Assembly: GCF_947487605.1 (NCBI RefSeq)
Contig: NZ_CANKXK010000011.1
Location: forward strand, 1 to 47,758
Direction: 5' to 3'
Length of the DNA stretch: 47,758 bases
DNA from: an uncultured Algibacter sp.
GTDB lineage: Bacteria > Bacteroidota > Bacteroidia > Flavobacteriales > Flavobacteriaceae
The position numbers and the translations under genes are program-made. The notes beneath the pieces are model-generated. The model ran no database searches. It was not told where the DNA came from and saw only the letters and a list, made by a program, of their open reading frames with translations. Every line of letters starts with the position of its first letter. Within the stretch, counting starts at the first letter, position 1. This document shows positions 9,279-16,402 of this stretch, piece after piece.

Positions 9279-9914
9279 ATGGATGAATTAGATTTATTAA
9301 AGAAGGACTGGAACAAGCAACAGCCTAAAGACAAACAATTATCAAGCAAGGATATCTATCCAATGCTTCATAAAAAGTCGTCTTCTATAGTTAAAACACT
9401 GTTTTACATTAGCATAGCTGAACTTATCTTATGGATACTAATAAACACTTTACCCTATATTTATTCTGAAGAATACAGAAACAAACTTGACGCCGTTTAC
9501 ACAAATGAGTACGTATTTACAGGAATTACAATTATTAGCTACGGCATTATACTACTATTTATTTACTTGCTTTTCAAATCACACCGATCAATTTCAGTTA
9601 CAGATAGTGCGAAAAAGTTAATGGAAAACATTTTAAGAACTAGAAAAATAATTAAATACTATGTGCTTTACAATCTAATTATTGCTGGCATCTCATTATT
9701 AATCGGTTTTTACTATGCCTTTAAATTAGATCCAAAAGCCTCAGAAGCATTAGAAGGTCTTAATAACACCCAATTAGCACTTGTTAACCTCTTAATGATT
9801 GGAATTACAGCAATATTTATCCTTGTTATTTGGCTATTTTACAAGCTTATTTACGGACTACTACTTAAGCGTTTAAACAGAAATTACAGAGAACTCAAGA
9901 AACTGGAAATCTAG
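9279..9914 (+). CDS. Four-helix membrane protein partnered with sigma factor
   Basis: A 211-residue protein with a soluble N-terminus starting MDELDLLKKDWNKQ and four predicted membrane helices at about 38-62, 80-101, 125-148 and 165-190, ending in a basic tail. Proteins with this N-terminus commonly follow ECF sigma genes in Bacteroidota, which suggests anti-sigma or signal-sensing function. No zinc-binding anti-sigma motif is present. It starts 4 nt after the sigma stop codon, so the pair is one operon. Its stop overlaps tail-to-tail with the pseudouridine synthase stop within the tetranucleotide CTAG. Confidence 0.75.
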   Translation: MDELDLLKKDWNKQQPKDKQLSSKDIYPMLHKKSSSIVKTLFYISIAELILWILINTLPYIYSEEYRNKLDAVYTNEYVFTGITIISYGIILLFIYLLFKSHRSISVTDSAKKLMENILRTRKIIKYYVLYNLIIAGISLLIGFYYAFKLDPKASEALEGLNNTQLALVNLLMIGITAIFILVIWLFYKLIYGLLLKRLNRNYRELKKLEI

Positions 9915-10501
9915 AGAAATTTATCAACTTCAATAACATCACCAGCCTTCATGTTGTTTAAATGAATCTCTCCTACCCTAACCCTCACTAAGCGAAGCGT
10001 TGGAAAACCAACCGCTGAGGTCATTTTTCGCACTTGCCTAAACTTCCCTTCAGATAAAGTAATGGAGACCCAAGAAGTTGGCCCATGCCTATCATCGCGT
10101 ATCTTTTTTAATCGAGCAGGCAAAATTGGTTCGCTATCTAAAAGAAACACTTTACATGGCTTGGTTTTGTATTTTCCTCCGTTTAAACCAATTTCAACAC
10201 CTTCAGATAACTCCTTAACAGCCTCCTGAGAAACAACACCATCTACCTGAGCATAATATTCTTTCTCAACCTTTCTACTGTTAATATAGTCGCTCATTTT
10301 ACCATCTGTAGTAAGCAATAATAAGCCCTCCGATTTCTCATCTAACCGACCTATAGACATAATACCTTTAGGAAAATTAAAAAGAGTCCCCAAAAACTTT
10401 TTATTTTGTTGTTTTGAGGCGTTACTTATAAACTGACTTAAGTAACCATAAGGCTTATAAACAACAAAATGACTATGAATTGTTTGTTTATATGATTCCA
10501 T
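9911..10501 (-). CDS. rluE: rRNA pseudouridine synthase (RsuA/RluE-type)
   Basis: A 196-residue RsuA-family pseudouridine synthase with no N-terminal S4 domain, as in RluE (23S rRNA U2457 in E. coli numbering). The catalytic aspartate is in SIGRLDEKSEGLLLLT (about 50-65), with family motifs KEYYAQVDG and EGKFRQVRKM and a C-terminal VRVGEIHL strand. The symbol rests on length and the missing S4 domain, so the exact rRNA target is inferred. The start overlaps the 3' end of the topoisomerase gene by 14 nt, suggesting coupled translation. Confidence 0.85.
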   Translation of the reverse strand: MESYKQTIHSHFVVYKPYGYLSQFISNASKQQNKKFLGTLFNFPKGIMSIGRLDEKSEGLLLLTTDGKMSDYINSRKVEKEYYAQVDGVVSQEAVKELSEGVEIGLNGGKYKTKPCKVFLLDSEPILPARLKKIRDDRHGPTSWVSITLSEGKFRQVRKMTSAVGFPTLRLVRVRVGEIHLNNMKAGDVIEVDKFL

Positions 10502-12782
10502 TTAAAATATTATGGATCAGGTTTTTGGTTGGTTTATTTCCATTAATCTTACTTCTTACTAAATTATAAGTCATTTTAAAATCGCAACCCATTTTATAAT
10601 GACTACAACCATATGCCGTTTTACCTTTTATTACTATTCCTTTTTTACATTTTGGGCAAGACAAGCTGTTCGATTTTTCTTTTTCAGCAGTTTTTTTAGG
10701 CTCAATTTTAAGTTTAAAATTATCATCAAAACAGAGAAGGCCTTCTATAGTTTCGGAATCTTTTTTAAACCCTTTTAAATTAACTGTAGAACCTTTTGTA
10801 AGCAATCTTATATACTGTTTGTCCGATATTTTTTTATTTAAAAACTTAAAAGGCAACACAAAATCACATCCTGATTTATATTGGCTACACCCATATCCTG
10901 TCTTTCCTTTTAAAAGCGTACCTTTTTTGCACTTTGGGCAAGCTTCACCTGTAACTCCAGCAAATTTTTTAACCGCAGCCTTAGATTCACGTTTTTTAAC
11001 CGAAATCGCATGCGAAATATTAGCTCGTTTGGCTTCACTACGAACTTCATACACCAAGGCATCAACCATCCGCTTCATATTTTTTATAAAAGCACTAGCA
11101 CTAAAGGTACCTTTTTCAATATCTTTTAATTGCTTTTCCCACGAACCAGTTAACTCTGCCGATTTCAATAAATCGTTTTGAATAGTATCTATTAACTGAA
11201 TACCAGTAACCGTGGGCAATACTTGTTTCTTGTTACGCTTAATATATTTTCTCTTGAAAAGTGTTTCGATAATATTAGCACGTGTTGATGGACGGCCGAT
11301 GCCGTTTTCTTTCATCAAATCTCTTAATTCATCATCTTCTACTTGCTTTCCTGCTGTTTCCATAGCACGTAATAACGATGCTTCTGTAAACTGATTTGGA
11401 GGTTTGGTTTCTTTTTCTAAAAAAGATGGCTCATGCTGCCCCTTTTCACCTTTTTCAAACTGAGGCAGTAATTTATCATTTGAGTTACTTAACGCTGTCG
11501 AAGTATCAAACACAATACGCCACCCCTTCTCTAAAACCTCTTTTCCTGTGGTTTTAAACAATACCTTAGCCGCATCACCAATAACTGTGGTATTCGACAC
11601 TATACAGTCATTATAAAATACTGCAATAAAGCGTTTTACAATAATATCATACACCTGTTGTTGATTATACTGTAAATTGGTTTGCATTCCTGTTGGGATA
11701 ATAGCATGGTGATCGGTTACTTTTTTATCATTGAAAACTTTAGCAGACTTCTTTATTTTTTTTCCTAGCAAGGGCTGTACTAGTTTAGCATAGTTTGTAA
11801 GCTTATTTAAAATACTAGGCACTTTAGGATAGATATCGTTAGGCAAAAATGTTGTATCAACTCTTGGGTAAGTCACCACCTTTCTTTCATACAAGGCTTG
11901 CACAATTTTTAAGGTTTCATCTGCCGAAAACCCAAACTTGGTATTACAATACACCTGTAAACCCGTTAAATCGAATAATTTAGGCGCATATTCTTTTCCT
12001 TTTTTCTTCGTAATAGATTGAATTTCGAAGTCACTTTCTTTTACCTTATTTGCTAAAACCTCACCATCTTCTTTTTTTAAAAACCTACCTTCTTCATAGC
12101 TAAACAACGTATCTCGGTACATGGTTTGTAATTCCCAATACGGTTGAGGCTTAAACTTCTCGATGTCTTTAAACCGATTCACTACCATAGCCAATGTTGG
12201 CGTTTGTACACGACCAACCGATAGCACTTGTTTATATCCACCATGTTTTACCGTATATAGTCGTGTAGCATTAATACCCAACAACCAGTCTCCTATTGCT
12301 CTGGAAAAACCAGCATAATACAAGTTATCGTAATCTGAAGCTGGTTTTAAGTTTTCAAAACCTTCTTTTATAGCCTCTGTAGTTAAAGAAGAAATCCACA
12401 AACGCTGTACTTTTCCCTTATAATTCGATTCATTCATTACCCATCGCTGGATGAGTTCTCCCTCTTGACCTGCATCGCCACAATTTATAACGACTTCTGC
12501 TTTATCGAATAAACTTTTTACAATCTTAAATTGTTTTTGTATTCCCGAATTTGCAACTACCTTGGTTTCAAATTTTACTGGAAGCATGGGTAGATTATTC
12601 AAATCCCAACTTTTCCAGTATGGTTTATAATCGTTAGGTTCTTTTAAAGTACATAAGTGACCAAAAGTATAAGTGACCGCATATCCGTTACCTTCATAAT
12701 AACCATCACGTTTAGTATTTGCTCCCAGAACTGAGGCAATTTCCCGTGCTACACTTGGCTTTTCGGCTATACAGACTTTCAT
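10488..12782 (-). CDS. topB: Type IA DNA topoisomerase (topoisomerase III-like)
   Basis: A 764-residue enzyme that relaxes and decatenates DNA through a 5'-phosphotyrosyl intermediate. The N-terminal TOPRIM domain reads VCIAEKPSVAREIA followed by NCGDAGQEGELIQ; the common DxD is DAG-QEGE here, a variant I associate with the mobile/Bacteroidota TopB subgroup. The active-site tyrosine is in KVVTYPRVDTTFL. A second conserved block is ENGIGRPSTRANIIETL. Two C-terminal zinc-ribbon-like repeats (CPKCKKG...GCSxYKxGCDF, about 635-665 and 705-740) probably bind DNA. It overlaps the pseudouridine synthase downstream by 14 nt. It could be an acquired second topoisomerase alongside a chromosomal topA not in view. 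Confidence 0.9.
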   Translation of the reverse strand: MKVCIAEKPSVAREIASVLGANTKRDGYYEGNGYAVTYTFGHLCTLKEPNDYKPYWKSWDLNNLPMLPVKFETKVVANSGIQKQFKIVKSLFDKAEVVINCGDAGQEGELIQRWVMNESNYKGKVQRLWISSLTTEAIKEGFENLKPASDYDNLYYAGFSRAIGDWLLGINATRLYTVKHGGYKQVLSVGRVQTPTLAMVVNRFKDIEKFKPQPYWELQTMYRDTLFSYEEGRFLKKEDGEVLANKVKESDFEIQSITKKKGKEYAPKLFDLTGLQVYCNTKFGFSADETLKIVQALYERKVVTYPRVDTTFLPNDIYPKVPSILNKLTNYAKLVQPLLGKKIKKSAKVFNDKKVTDHHAIIPTGMQTNLQYNQQQVYDIIVKRFIAVFYNDCIVSNTTVIGDAAKVLFKTTGKEVLEKGWRIVFDTSTALSNSNDKLLPQFEKGEKGQHEPSFLEKETKPPNQFTEASLLRAMETAGKQVEDDELRDLMKENGIGRPSTRANIIETLFKRKYIKRNKKQVLPTVTGIQLIDTIQNDLLKSAELTGSWEKQLKDIEKGTFSASAFIKNMKRMVDALVYEVRSEAKRANISHAISVKKRESKAAVKKFAGVTGEACPKCKKGTLLKGKTGYGCSQYKSGCDFVLPFKFLNKKISDKQYIRLLTKGSTVNLKGFKKDSETIEGLLCFDDNFKLKIEPKKTAEKEKSNSLSCPKCKKGIVIKGKTAYGCSHYKMGCDFKMTYNLVRSKINGNKPTKNLIHNILNGII

Positions 12783-12923
12783 TTCTATTAGATAATATTA
12801 ATTTGCAAAATAGAAATTTTGAAATGGATTTTGAAGCGTAGTTATTAGGAGTTATTAACTACTTTTATATAATAAATACTTTAATACCGAAGAAATACTT
12901 TATATCAACCATTGCAAGATTAT

Positions 12924-13190
12924 TTAATAAGTAGCGAACTCTGAAACATCAGTAAGTGATTCCATAAAAACTATTATATCTGCTTTTTCTTGAGTAGTCA
13001 AGCCTAAAGGTTCGCTTGAAAGTGTTTGATTTTCTATATCTAAGCCCATACCTGCACCACCTCCGTGATTATAAAATTCCATAACCTCTTCCAAGGTATT
13101 AAAAGCACCATTATGCATATAAGGTGCTGTTAAAGCAATATTTCTAACAGTTACTGTTTTAAATGAGTTCTTAAAAAACGGATATTTATG
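12924..13190 (-). pseudogene. C-terminal remnant of a MauG/cytochrome c peroxidase gene
   Basis: Homology-like reading runs from an in-frame stop at 13191-13193 down to TAA at 12924-12926, about 88 codons. It begins KYPFFKNSFKTVTVRNIALT and contains the family signature TAPYMHNG followed by TLEEVMEFYNHGG. These belong to the extreme C-terminus of di-heme cytochrome c peroxidases (usually 330-600 residues). Both CxxCH heme sites and the signal peptide are missing, so this is a 5'-truncated relic. An ATG at 13118 gives a 64-residue frame, but nothing suggests it makes a working protein. It lies just beyond the terminator of the nitrite cluster. Confidence 0.85.
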
Positions 13191-13206
13191 TTATAGACTT
13201 GAGAAC

Positions 13207-13246
13207 AAAAAAAAACATTGGTCATTTCTATGCTAGGAGAAATGAC
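13207..13246 (-). terminator. Intrinsic terminator of the nir/histidine kinase operon
   Basis: A perfect 9-bp stem, with arms GTCATTTCT (13221-13229) and AGAAATGAC (13238-13246) and an 8-nt loop, is followed on the minus strand after 5 nt by a run of nine T's. It lies 14 nt downstream of the kinase stop codon. Confidence 0.7.
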
Positions 13247-13259
13247 AAGCAAACTCCTT

Positions 13260-15086
13260 TTAATCATTCACCAAAGGAATATTCAAAGTAACCCGAGTAC
13301 CCTTACCCGCTTCCGAAGATAAAAACAAACGTCCGTCAATATACTTAATACGCTCTTGCATAAAGGTCATTCCCATACCGCCATCACCTGTTTTAACTCG
13401 CTTTACTTCATCTGGATTAAAGCCTTTACCATTATCATCAATAACAATACTTAAAATATTTTTGCTATGTGATAATGACACAATTATATGGGTAGATTCA
13501 GCATATTTAATAGCATTATTAATAGCTTCTTGAGTTATACGATAAATATTAATCTCGGCAAGCGAATCTAAGCGTTGGCTAAAATCTGTCTTATTAAAAA
13601 GAACTATATCCTTACCTGTAAGTTTAGCTAACTCTAAAGTTAATTTACTTAAAGCAGGCACAATACCATGGTCTGTTAGTTCAGGAGGTGTTAGATTAAA
13701 CGTTGCTGTTCTAACCCCTTTTATAATATTAGTAGTAAGTGCTTTTAAATGCTCAATCTTTGTTTTAGCCTTCTCAATATCTTTTGTATCAATACTTTCT
13801 AAATTATATTTTAAACCTGTAAGCATCTGCCCTATACCATCATGTACATCTTTAGCAATACGGTTTTGCTCTTTTTCTTGATTTTCAATAATTTTACTAG
13901 AAATAATTTTCTGCTGACTCATTTTTTCCTCAAAGCTCTTTTCAGTCAAGCGTTCAATTTCTAATTGGGCTTTTTTTCGTTTAGTAATTTCAGAAGCAAT
14001 AATCAATAATTCAGATTTCTCTTCAGTAGGTGTATAAGGAATTACAGCCATTTCTAACCATACGTTATTCCCTTCTTTTGTAGTCGCTTTTACTTCGCCT
14101 TGCCAGCCCGTTTTTTTATGTTTATTAATTATATCTTCAATAGCTAGTTGTTCCTGTTCTTCAGTAGATAAAACAGTCCAAAACAGCGTAGCATCTTTAA
14201 ATTTTGAAAGCTTGAATAGTCGCGAAAATTTGTTACCCATGTGCACTACACTTCCATTAGGCAAAATACGCGCAAAAAGCAAGGTGTCATCCATAGCGCG
14301 ACTTAACGCACTTAATTCTTGAATATATTTTTCTTTGGCTTTACTCAACTCATCAGCGTCAAAAGCCATTTTTTTGGCACGTTTTTCAGCAAATAACAAT
14401 TCTGCAAGAGTAGATTTTACAGACTTTGCCGCAGGCCAAAAAATAAACAAAAACTCACCTAAAAGAATCAATAAAGTAAGAGATGTTAACCATAATTCTA
14501 ATTGACGCAACCACGCTACTTTTTCATCAGCTTCTAAATCGTATTGATTTACAATATCATCCATCATTGTTAAAAAAGCCCCCTCATTGGTCTTTACTTT
14601 TTCTATATCAGCCTCATAAAGCTCTAAATCTAAAGGCGGTACATTTTCTATCTTATCAATAATAGCTTTTGAAGCTTTACTTATGGTATCAAAAATGGGG
14701 TTTAACCGTTTAAATTTTTCTGTAACTTTTTTACTATTCTTTTTTGGCAACCCTAAACTATCATTACCGTTTTGCAATGCATTATGAGAGAGTTTCCATA
14801 AATGGAGTGTTTCTTTAATATTATTTTTTAGTGCTGTTTTTTGAGCAATATTAATTTCAGAAGATAAAGCTAAAATGTCTTTAGTAAGTTTCTGGCTCAA
14901 CATACGCTGCCTACCTGCCACATTAATTACCGTTGAGTCACTTTCTTGCCCACTAAGATGATTACGAATAAGTAATTGACTTACAACCACTGAAACCGCA
15001 ATCGTACTCAAAGCAATAATATACAAACGGCGTAGCTTATCAAAAGTCCTTTGGTCTAATGAATTGCCGTGCTTTGTCATACTCAA
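13260..15086 (-). CDS. Sensor histidine kinase with NIT/PilJ-type sensor and PAS domain (NarX-like)
   Basis: A 608-residue membrane kinase. Order: TM1 about 22-40; periplasmic PilJ/type-IV-pili methyl-accepting N-terminal-like domain with a P-box-like motif VAGRQRMLSQ (about 56-65), similar to the nitrate-binding element of NarX/NarQ; TM2 about 198-218; coiled coil; PAS domain about 265-370; HisKA_3 dimerisation domain with phospho-acceptor H415 in IAKDVHDGIGQML; and an HATPase_c domain (QEAINNAIKYA, DDNGKGF, GMGMTFMQERI). HisKA_3 kinases normally signal to LuxR/NarL-type regulators, but no response regulator gene is in the window. It is the last gene of nirB-nirD-DUF4202-kinase, so sensing nitrate or nitrite is a reasonable inference. 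Confidence 0.88.
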   Translation of the reverse strand: MSMTKHGNSLDQRTFDKLRRLYIIALSTIAVSVVVSQLLIRNHLSGQESDSTVINVAGRQRMLSQKLTKDILALSSEINIAQKTALKNNIKETLHLWKLSHNALQNGNDSLGLPKKNSKKVTEKFKRLNPIFDTISKASKAIIDKIENVPPLDLELYEADIEKVKTNEGAFLTMMDDIVNQYDLEADEKVAWLRQLELWLTSLTLLILLGEFLFIFWPAAKSVKSTLAELLFAEKRAKKMAFDADELSKAKEKYIQELSALSRAMDDTLLFARILPNGSVVHMGNKFSRLFKLSKFKDATLFWTVLSTEEQEQLAIEDIINKHKKTGWQGEVKATTKEGNNVWLEMAVIPYTPTEEKSELLIIASEITKRKKAQLEIERLTEKSFEEKMSQQKIISSKIIENQEKEQNRIAKDVHDGIGQMLTGLKYNLESIDTKDIEKAKTKIEHLKALTTNIIKGVRTATFNLTPPELTDHGIVPALSKLTLELAKLTGKDIVLFNKTDFSQRLDSLAEINIYRITQEAINNAIKYAESTHIIVSLSHSKNILSIVIDDNGKGFNPDEVKRVKTGDGGMGMTFMQERIKYIDGRLFLSSEAGKGTRVTLNIPLVND

Positions 15087-15092
15087 AAAAAT

Positions 15093-15677
15093 TTATGAAA
15101 TAGCTAGCTTTACAAGTGCCAAACTCTTATCAGAAAAAGGAAGTTTTAAAGCCGCCTCATGGCCTTTATCAGACATCTTTACCCACGTTTTTTTCAGAAT
15201 ATCAATTATCTTTTCGTCGTCATGCTTAGCAGCAAACTCTTCAAAATAATAATCTAAAAACACTAAGCATATAGTATCTTCTAAAGTTTGAGATTCTTCG
15301 TTCTTTTTAATCAACTTCTTTAAAATAATAGCTTTTACCCTATCTGTAAACTGATTATCGTAACCTACTTGCTTTAAAATATCAGCAGTTAAATCTCCGT
15401 GCATACGTTTTAAGGTTTCGCGCCATTTTAAATACCCCACACGATCCATTGGATATGTATCACGTGCAATTTTCCAACGACATATATGTTGTGCACGCGC
15501 CGCTATTTGCAATGCTTTAGAAGCATTAGGCTCAAATTGCAATAGTTTTCGTGTCATACGTTGCGAGTATAACAATTCCTTTGGGTAATCCATACCAGCA
15601 ACCTGATAAGTATTTATATCTTCAGAGTTGGCTTTGTCAATTAATGCAATTGCGGTTTCAAATCTGGTAGGCTTCAT
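15093..15677 (-). CDS. DUF4202 family protein
   Basis: A 194-residue soluble, largely helical protein beginning MKPTRFETAIALIDKANSED, with the well-conserved Arg/His-rich stretch ARAQHICRWKIARDTYPMDR and a YLKWRETLKRMH segment that resemble family-wide motifs. DUF4202 genes recur beside nitrite/nitrate assimilation genes, which fits here: it lies 24 nt after nirD and 6 nt before the histidine kinase on the same strand. The Arg/His/Trp cluster suggests ligand or metal binding, but no reaction is known to me. The family call is confident; the role is inferred from neighbours only. Confidence 0.85.
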   Translation of the reverse strand: MKPTRFETAIALIDKANSEDINTYQVAGMDYPKELLYSQRMTRKLLQFEPNASKALQIAARAQHICRWKIARDTYPMDRVGYLKWRETLKRMHGDLTADILKQVGYDNQFTDRVKAIILKKLIKKNEESQTLEDTICLVFLDYYFEEFAAKHDDEKIIDILKKTWVKMSDKGHEAALKLPFSDKSLALVKLAIS

Positions 15678-15701
15678 AAGATGCGTATTTTAGACTGTTC
15701 A

Positions 15702-16079
15702 TTAATCTGAAAAGCCAATATACACATTTCCCGCTTCAATTTTAACAGGATAGGTGGCAATTTTCAAATCTTCACCAGCTAAATTACTACCATCTTCTAA
15801 AGAGAAGTTCTTTTTATGCATCGGGCAAGCCACCTTCGGGATATCATCCTTATCCCCTATCATTCCTAACGACAAGACCATCTCCATTTTATGCGGACAC
15901 AAATTTTGCGTTGCATACCATTTCCCTGTTCGTGCAAAATTATATACTGCAATCTGCTTGCTTTTATACTTAATACACGCACCACTATTCTCAGGAAAAT
16001 CACTCGTCTCTCCCACTCTAAACCACTCTTTAACAGCGTTTTCAGAAACTGTTTCGTATCGACTCAATATATCTTGCAT
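15702..16079 (-). CDS. nirD: Nitrite reductase (NADH) small subunit
   Basis: A 125-residue Rieske-like NirD subunit. The family keeps the Rieske fold, but here one canonical cluster ligand pair is only partly present: NLCPHKMEM and VACPMHKKNFSLEDG retain Cys-x-His and Cys-x2-His-type positions, so the [2Fe-2S] site may be intact (CPH...CPMH). It works with NirB to reduce nitrite to ammonium in the cytosol. It is separated from nirB by a 323-bp repeat-rich gap, which is unusual for this pair. DUF4202 follows after 24 nt. Start at the MQDILSRYE methionine. Confidence 0.9.
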   Translation of the reverse strand: MQDILSRYETVSENAVKEWFRVGETSDFPENSGACIKYKSKQIAVYNFARTGKWYATQNLCPHKMEMVLSLGMIGDKDDIPKVACPMHKKNFSLEDGSNLAGEDLKIATYPVKIEAGNVYIGFSD

Positions 16080-16121
16080 AATTCTATATTTTAATTTTTT
16101 GGGCGTTACCTTTTACTCATA

Positions 16122-16149
16122 CCTGCCAGGTTTTTAGAAACCTTGCAGG
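16122..16149. repeat. Imperfect inverted repeat
   Basis: The arms CCTGCCAGGTTT and AAACCTTGCAGG pair at 11 of 12 positions around a 4-nt TTAG loop. A transcript from either strand would fold into a stable hairpin. Confidence 0.75.
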
Positions 16150-16162
16150 ATCGCAAAAGGTC

Positions 16163-16236
16163 GGGCTTTACGTTACAAGTCCTCGCTTCTGCACTAAGGT
16201 GCAAAAGCTGTGGGCTTTCCACTGCAATCCCTAACG
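16163..16236. repeat. Two related intergenic repeat units
   Basis: Two stretches of about 26 nt (around 16163-16188 and 16211-16236) share the pattern GGGCTTT, then C, a purine/pyrimidine pair, CAA and CCT. They look like degenerate copies of a dispersed flavobacterial intergenic element. Confidence 0.5.
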
Positions 16237-16247
16237 CGAAACCCACC

Positions 16248-16269
16248 CCTAACCCCTCCAAGGAGGGGA
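16248..16269. repeat. C-rich/G-rich hairpin repeat
   Basis: CCCCTCC and GGAGGGG arms with a two-base centre follow an ACCCACCCCTAACC stretch. This C-rich sequence stands out from the AT-rich surroundings and resembles short repeats scattered through Bacteroidota genomes. Confidence 0.55.
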
Positions 16270-16305
16270 ACTCTCACTCATATGTTTATTTTATTCACAA
16301 ACTAA

Positions 16306-16396
16306 CTTCCACCTTCCAACTTCAAACTTCCACCTTCAAACTTCCAACTTCAAACTTCCACCTTCAAACTTCCAACTTCAAGCTTCCAACTTCTTC
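16306..16396. repeat. Heptamer tandem array (about 13 units of CTTCMAM)
   Basis: From 16306 the plus strand can be cut into thirteen consecutive 7-mers: CTTCCAC, CTTCCAA, CTTCAAA and CTTCAAG variants, ending with CTTCTTC. The array stops within 7 nt of the nirB stop codon at 16403. Its strict 7-nt period suggests a slippage-prone microsatellite. Confidence 0.85.
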
Positions 16397-16402
16397 ACTT
16401 CC

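Larger units (their letters stand above)
16080..16402. other. Repeat-rich 323-bp gap between nirB and nirD
   Basis: No credible gene is present. An 87-codon open frame on the plus strand from 16143 merely reads through the repeats. The gap holds, in order, an imperfect 28-nt inverted repeat, two related GGGCTTT...CAA...CCT units, a C-rich hairpin and a heptamer tandem array, each listed separately. nirD presumably depends on read-through from nirB or on a promoter in this gap; no TAnnTTTG box was obvious on the minus strand. Confidence 0.7.

Noticed and set aside
12924-13118. A functional 64-residue protein
   Set aside because: The homology clearly continues upstream of the ATG to an in-frame stop, which marks a truncated relic of a larger gene.
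16306-16396. CRISPR array
   Set aside because: Units are 7 nt with no spacers; this is a simple tandem repeat.
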